Of a DNA stretch of 7,746 nucleotides, positions 4,711-7,746 are shown piece after piece. Under the pieces are notes generated by a model. It searched no databases. It was not told the origin of the DNA and was given only the letters and a program-made list of their open reading frames with translations. Position numbers and translations under genes: made by a program. Position 1 is the first letter of the stretch. Each line of letters starts with the position of its first letter. The DNA is from Tidjanibacter sp. (GTDB lineage Bacteria > Bacteroidota > Bacteroidia > Bacteroidales > Rikenellaceae). Location of the stretch: NCBI GenBank assembly GCA_017547065.1, contig JAFYRC010000192.1, forward strand, positions 1 to 7,746. Reading direction: 5' to 3'.

Positions 4711-6486
4711 ATGGATAGCAGTAATTTTATTGTTTCGGCACGCAAATATCGTCCTATGACCTTCGAATCGGTTGTGGGACAGAGCCACGTTACAGACACC
4801 CTCAAAAACGCCATTGCCCGTGGGCAGTTGGCTCACGCATTCCTCTTTTGTGGACCCCGAGGTGTGGGTAAGACCACCTGCGCGCGTATCTTCGCAAAGA
4901 CCATCAACTGCTTGACCCCCACAGCCGAGGGCGACGCTTGTGGCCAGTGCGAGTCGTGCAGGAGTTTCAACGAGGGTAGGAGCTTCTCGATTCACGAGCT
5001 CGACGCCGCATCCAACAACTCCGTGGAGAACATCCGCGACCTTACGGACCAAGTGCGCGTTCCGCCCCAGGTGGGACAGTACAGCGTCTACATCATCGAT
5101 GAGGTGCACATGCTCTCCCAGGCGGCATTCAACGCCTTCCTCAAAACCCTCGAAGAGCCCCCACACCACGCCATCTTCATCCTTGCAACCACCGAGAAGC
5201 ACAAAATCCCCGCAACCATCCTTTCCCGTTGCCAGATCTACGACTTCAACCGTATACGTATTGAGGACACCGTGAGCTACCTCAAACATATCGCCGGTAA
5301 GGAGGGTGTGCAGTTCGACGACGAGTCGCTCCACCTGATTGCCCGCAAGGCCGACGGTGGTATGAGGGACGCGCTGTCGATGTTCGACAAGGCGGTGTCG
5401 TTCTGCGGTGGCAACCTCACATTCAAGGAGGTGGCCGAGACGCTCAACGTGCTGGACTACGACACATATTTTGGCATCACACAATACATCCTCGCTGGCG
5501 ACTACAAGAGTGCCCTCCTGCTTTTCGACGACGTTTTGAAAAAAGGATTCTCGGGCCAGACCTTCATGAGTGGCTTGGCGAGTCACTTCCGCGACCTGCT
5601 GATGTGTAAGGACCCCTCAACACTACCCCTGCTCGAAACCACGGGCTCGGTATTGGAACGTTACAAACAGCAGAGCGCAGTGTGCGATATCAACACCCTT
5701 TTCAGCGGCATTTCGTTGCTTGGTGCACTCGACGGAGGCTTCCGCACCGCCACCAATCAGCGCCTGCATGTTGAATTGGGCCTGATGAAGCTGTGTGGCA
5801 TGGAGCAAAAAAAAAGCCCTGATGTAAGCGCCCCTGCGCTGCCCCCACTGATTAGGCAGGAGGCTCCGGTAACACCCGCACAACCAGCGCCACAGCCACA
5901 ACCCGTGCAGGCACCCGTCGCGCCACAGACTGCTGCACAGCCCGCAGCAACACCACAACCGGCCACGCAACCTTCCGTAGTGGCACCACGCCCCTCGGCA
6001 CCGGCACAGCCCACCCCCGCAGCCAACGCCCCTCGCAAGTCCATCTTCGGAGGAGGGTCGATTGCGGCCATTATTAGTGGCACGGCCACCAGTACAAGCG
6101 AGAACGAGGAGGCAACCGTGACCTACTACGACCCCGAGTCGGAAAGTAAGATTACCGCCGGAAGAGAGACTTTCATCAGCGAGTTGGCAGGCGAGTTTCC
6201 CCGACTCTCCTACGCTCTAAAATCTATGAAGGTCACCGGCCACACCATTTCGGCCGTGGTAATGACCGACCTCCTCAGGGAGGATATTCTCCGCCACAGT
6301 CCGGAGATTACAACCATATTACAGCGCACTTGTGGCATTGAGGGCGGTATTATCCTCGATATTACCGTGACCAAAGACAAGAGCACGACACTCCCCATCA
6401 AGAGTGAGGACAAAGTGAAGTTCCTCACCAAGGAGAACCCCGAACTGTTGAACCTCATCAAGGAGCTCGATCTCAACATCGAGTAA
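4711..6486 (+). CDS. dnaX: DNA polymerase III subunit gamma/tau
   Basis: This 591-residue clamp-loader subunit uses ATP to open and load the sliding clamp and organises the replicase. The AAA+ module shows Walker A G-P-R-G-V-G-K-T (48-55), a four-cysteine zinc site (Cys67, Cys77, Cys80, Cys83), Walker B V-Y-I-I-D-E-V-H (126-133), the S-R-C arginine-finger motif (172-174) and sensor 2 G-G-M-R-D-A-L-S (216-223). The collar/oligomerisation domain extends to about 365. A Pro/Ala/Gln-rich linker (about 377-442) and a tau-specific C-terminal part (about 445-591) follow. I chose the ATG at 4711 because an in-frame GTG 11 codons earlier falls inside the -7 promoter box; an A-G-G-A-like site (AAGGA, 4695-4699) lies 11 bases before the ATG. 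A run of nine A at codons 366-369 probably allows a short gamma-like form by slippage. tyrS follows after 64 bases on the same strand with no clear terminator between. Confidence 0.96.
   Translation: MDSSNFIVSARKYRPMTFESVVGQSHVTDTLKNAIARGQLAHAFLFCGPRGVGKTTCARIFAKTINCLTPTAEGDACGQCESCRSFNEGRSFSIHELDAASNNSVENIRDLTDQVRVPPQVGQYSVYIIDEVHMLSQAAFNAFLKTLEEPPHHAIFILATTEKHKIPATILSRCQIYDFNRIRIEDTVSYLKHIAGKEGVQFDDESLHLIARKADGGMRDALSMFDKAVSFCGGNLTFKEVAETLNVLDYDTYFGITQYILAGDYKSALLLFDDVLKKGFSGQTFMSGLASHFRDLLMCKDPSTLPLLETTGSVLERYKQQSAVCDINTLFSGISLLGALDGGFRTATNQRLHVELGLMKLCGMEQKKSPDVSAPALPPLIRQEAPVTPAQPAPQPQPVQAPVAPQTAAQPAATPQPATQPSVVAPRPSAPAQPTPAANAPRKSIFGGGSIAAIISGTATSTSENEEATVTYYDPESESKITAGRETFISELAGEFPRLSYALKSMKVTGHTISAVVMTDLLREDILRHSPEITTILQRTCGIEGGIILDITVTKDKSTTLPIKSEDKVKFLTKENPELLNLIKELDLNIE
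5807..5827 (+). promoter_or_regulatory. dnaX: Probable programmed slippage site (A9) giving tau and gamma forms of DnaX
   Basis: Nine consecutive A residues (5807-5815) are read in frame as Q366-K367-K368 and the first base of S369. A shift to the -1 frame reads AAG CCC TGA, stopping at 5820-5822 after 370 residues. A shift to the +1 frame reads GCC CTG ATG TAA, stopping at 5825-5827 after 371 residues. Both products would keep the AAA+ and collar domains and lose the linker and tau C-terminus. A 5-bp hairpin (5827-5831 with 5836-5840) starts 11 bases beyond the run. In known cases, E. coli dnaX makes gamma by -1 ribosomal frameshifting on an A-rich heptamer and Thermus dnaX by transcriptional slippage on a nine-A run; that this gene does likewise is inference. 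Confidence 0.65.
5839..6033 (+). repeat. dnaX: Low-complexity Pro/Ala/Gln-rich linker within dnaX
   Basis: Codons 377-441 encode a linker dominated by Pro, Ala and Gln (P-A-Q-P, P-Q-P-V-Q, P-A-A-T-P-Q-P and similar), giving CCAC/GCAC-rich repetitive DNA. It is the flexible hinge found in tau between the clamp-loader body and the C-terminal, polymerase- and helicase-facing part. It begins about eight codons after the slippage site. Confidence 0.85.
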
Positions 6487-6550
6487 GAGGTACACAGTAG
6501 ACCACTGACAACGAATTAGTTACACAAAGAAAAACAATAAAGTAAAGAAG

Positions 6551-7746
6551 ATGAATTTTGTAGAAGAACTCAAATGGAGGGGCATGGTACACGATATGAT
6601 GCCCGGTACGGAAGAACAACTCAACAAGGAGATGACCACCGCCTACCTCGGTATTGACCCCACAGCCGACTCCCTGCACATAGGACACCTTGTTGGTGTG
6701 ATGATTCTCAAACACCTCCAGAGGTGTGGCCACAAACCCATCGCTCTGGTGGGTGGTGCAACCGGTATGATTGGCGACCCCTCGGGTAAGTCGCAGGAGC
6801 GCAACCTGCTGGACGAGCCCACCCTGCGCCACAACCAGGAGTGCATCAAGCAGCAGCTCGCCAAGCTCATCGACTTCGATAGTGACGCACCCAACGCGGC
6901 TGTGATGGTAAACAACTACGATTGGATGAAGGACTTTTCGTTCTTGGCGTTCATTCGTGACATCGGTAAGCACATTACCGTAAACTACATGATGGCCAAA
7001 GACTCCGTGAAGAAGCGTTTCAACGGCGAGGGCGACGGTATGTCGTTCACCGAGTTCACATACCAGCTCGTTCAGGGCTACGACTTCTTCCACCTCTATG
7101 AGGCCCACGGCTGTAAGCTCCAGCTGGGCGGTAGCGACCAGTGGGGTAACATCACCACCGGTACCGAGCTCATCCGCCGTAAGCTTGGCAAGGACGACGC
7201 CTATGCACTCACATGCCCCCTGATTAAGAAGGCCGATGGCACCAAGTTTGGCAAGACCGAGAGCGGTAACGTATGGCTCTCGCCCAAGTATACCTCGCCC
7301 TACAAATTCTACCAGTTCTGGCTCAACGTGAGCGATGAGGACGCCAAGAGCTACATCCGCATCTTCACCTTGCTCGACCGCCAAACCGTAGAGTCGCTCA
7401 TCGCCGAGCACGAGGAGGCTCCCCACGAGCGCAAGCTCCAGAAGTGCCTCGCCAAGGAGGTTACCTGCATGATTCACTCCGAGGAGGAGTATGAGAAGGC
7501 TGTGGCTGCCAGCGGCATCCTCTTTGGTGCTAACGCTGCCGAGGCTCTCCACACCATCGACGAGCAGACCTTCCTCCAGGTATTCGAGGGCGTACCCCAG
7601 TATAAAGTATCAGCCGAAGAACTGAACAGTGGCGTTGACTTCCTCTCGCTGTGCGCCGAGAAGAGTAATATCTTCCCCTCAAAGGGCGAGCTCCGCAAGC
7701 TCATCCAGGGTGGCGGCGTATCGCTCAACAAGGAGAAGGTTGCAGA
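6551..7746 (+). CDS. tyrS: Tyrosyl-tRNA synthetase (3' end outside window)
   Basis: TyrRS is a class I synthetase that charges tRNA-Tyr in the cytoplasm. The frame stays open from the ATG at 6551 to the window end (398 full codons); a bacterial TyrRS of this type has about 420-430, so only the last part of the C-terminal S4-like RNA-binding domain is missing. Visible landmarks are the HIGH signature H-I-G-H (43-46) in D-S-L-H-I-G-H-L, the [13 protein letters not shown] block (68-80), Y-Q-L-V-Q-G-Y-D-F (171-179) for tyrosine binding, G-G-S-D-Q-W-G-N (193-200), and the KMSKS equivalent K-F-G-K-T (232-236), the variant typical of the bacterial TyrS form. The S4-like start [14 protein letters not shown] is at about 372-385. 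The 64-base gap after dnaX is A-rich before the start (AAAGAAG) and has no TAnnTTTG match or terminator, so co-transcription with dnaX is plausible. No sign of a tRNA-sensing leader is seen. Confidence 0.96.
   Translation, partial: MNFVEELKWRGMVHDMMPGTEEQLNKEMTTAYLGIDPTADSLHIGHLVGVMILKHLQRCGHKPIALVGGATGMIGDPSGKSQERNLLDEPTLRHNQECIKQQLAKLIDFDSDAPNAAVMVNNYDWMKDFSFLAFIRDIGKHITVNYMMAKDSVKKRFNGEGDGMSFTEFTYQLVQGYDFFHLYEAHGCKLQLGGSDQWGNITTGTELIRRKLGKDDAYALTCPLIKKADGTKFGKTESGNVWLSPKYTSPYKFYQFWLNVSDEDAKSYIRIFTLLDRQTVESLIAEHEEAPHERKLQKCLAKEVTCMIHSEEEYEKAVAASGILFGANAAEALHTIDEQTFLQVFEGVPQYKVSAEELNSGVDFLSLCAEKSNIFPSKGELRKLIQGGGVSLNKEKVA

Noticed and set aside
4684..5586. 300-codon open frame on the - strand opposite dnaX
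   Set aside because: It is antisense to the AAA+ domain of dnaX, with composition dictated by the sense codons; no start signal or promoter.
6487..6550. Terminator or tRNA-sensing leader before tyrS
   Set aside because: Only a 4-bp CAGT/ACTG pairing without a T-run is present and there is no specifier-loop or antiterminator structure in 64 bases.
6473..7552. 359-codon open frame on the - strand opposite tyrS
   Set aside because: It is antisense to a clear TyrRS and Leu/Val/Gly-rich as expected from the complement of G+C-biased codons; no family features.

Overview
This window looks like chromosomal DNA from a member of the Bacteroidota, probably order Bacteroidales. The evidence is two promoter cores of the Bacteroidetes type (TAnnTTTG), weak or absent Shine-Dalgarno sequences, A-rich leaders before the start codons, and large sialate-esterase-like lipoproteins typical of glycan-degrading gut species. 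The G+C content is moderate by eye, which would fit an Alistipes-like or uncultured gut lineage better than classical Bacteroides, but I cannot settle the genus.

Layout. Positions 1-797 hold the 3' end of leuS (leucyl-tRNA synthetase), followed by a hairpin/T-run terminator and then mntP (manganese efflux pump), both on the + strand. A hairpin lies in the convergent gap after mntP. Next come two tandem paralogous genes on the - strand (1490-2983 and 3010-4497). Both encode predicted lipoproteins of the sialate O-acetylesterase (SGNH/SASA) family, about 73% identical by hand count. The 4497 gene is transcribed first, from its own Bacteroidetes-type promoter. A divergent control region (4498-4710) separates them from dnaX (DNA polymerase III tau/gamma subunit), which is followed by tyrS (tyrosyl-tRNA synthetase), cut off by the window end.

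How the genes work together. leuS, dnaX and tyrS are housekeeping genes for translation and replication, and mntP keeps cytoplasmic manganese low. The esterase pair is the only accessory block. It probably removes O-acetyl groups from host or dietary glycans at the cell envelope, and it looks like a local duplication sitting between core genes. No transporter, sialidase or other glycan gene is present in the window to fix its substrate.

Most interesting points. (1) dnaX carries an uninterrupted run of nine A residues at the boundary between its AAA+/oligomerisation part and its Pro/Ala/Gln-rich linker. Both alternative frames stop within 13 bases after the run, so slippage in either direction would give a gamma-like protein of 370-371 residues. 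(2) A perfect 9-3-9 inverted repeat overlaps the dnaX -7 promoter element and probable transcription start. (3) The two esterases differ from each other, and from the usual family motif, around the catalytic histidine. I found no sign of a new defence system, CRISPR array, mobile element or RNA gene.
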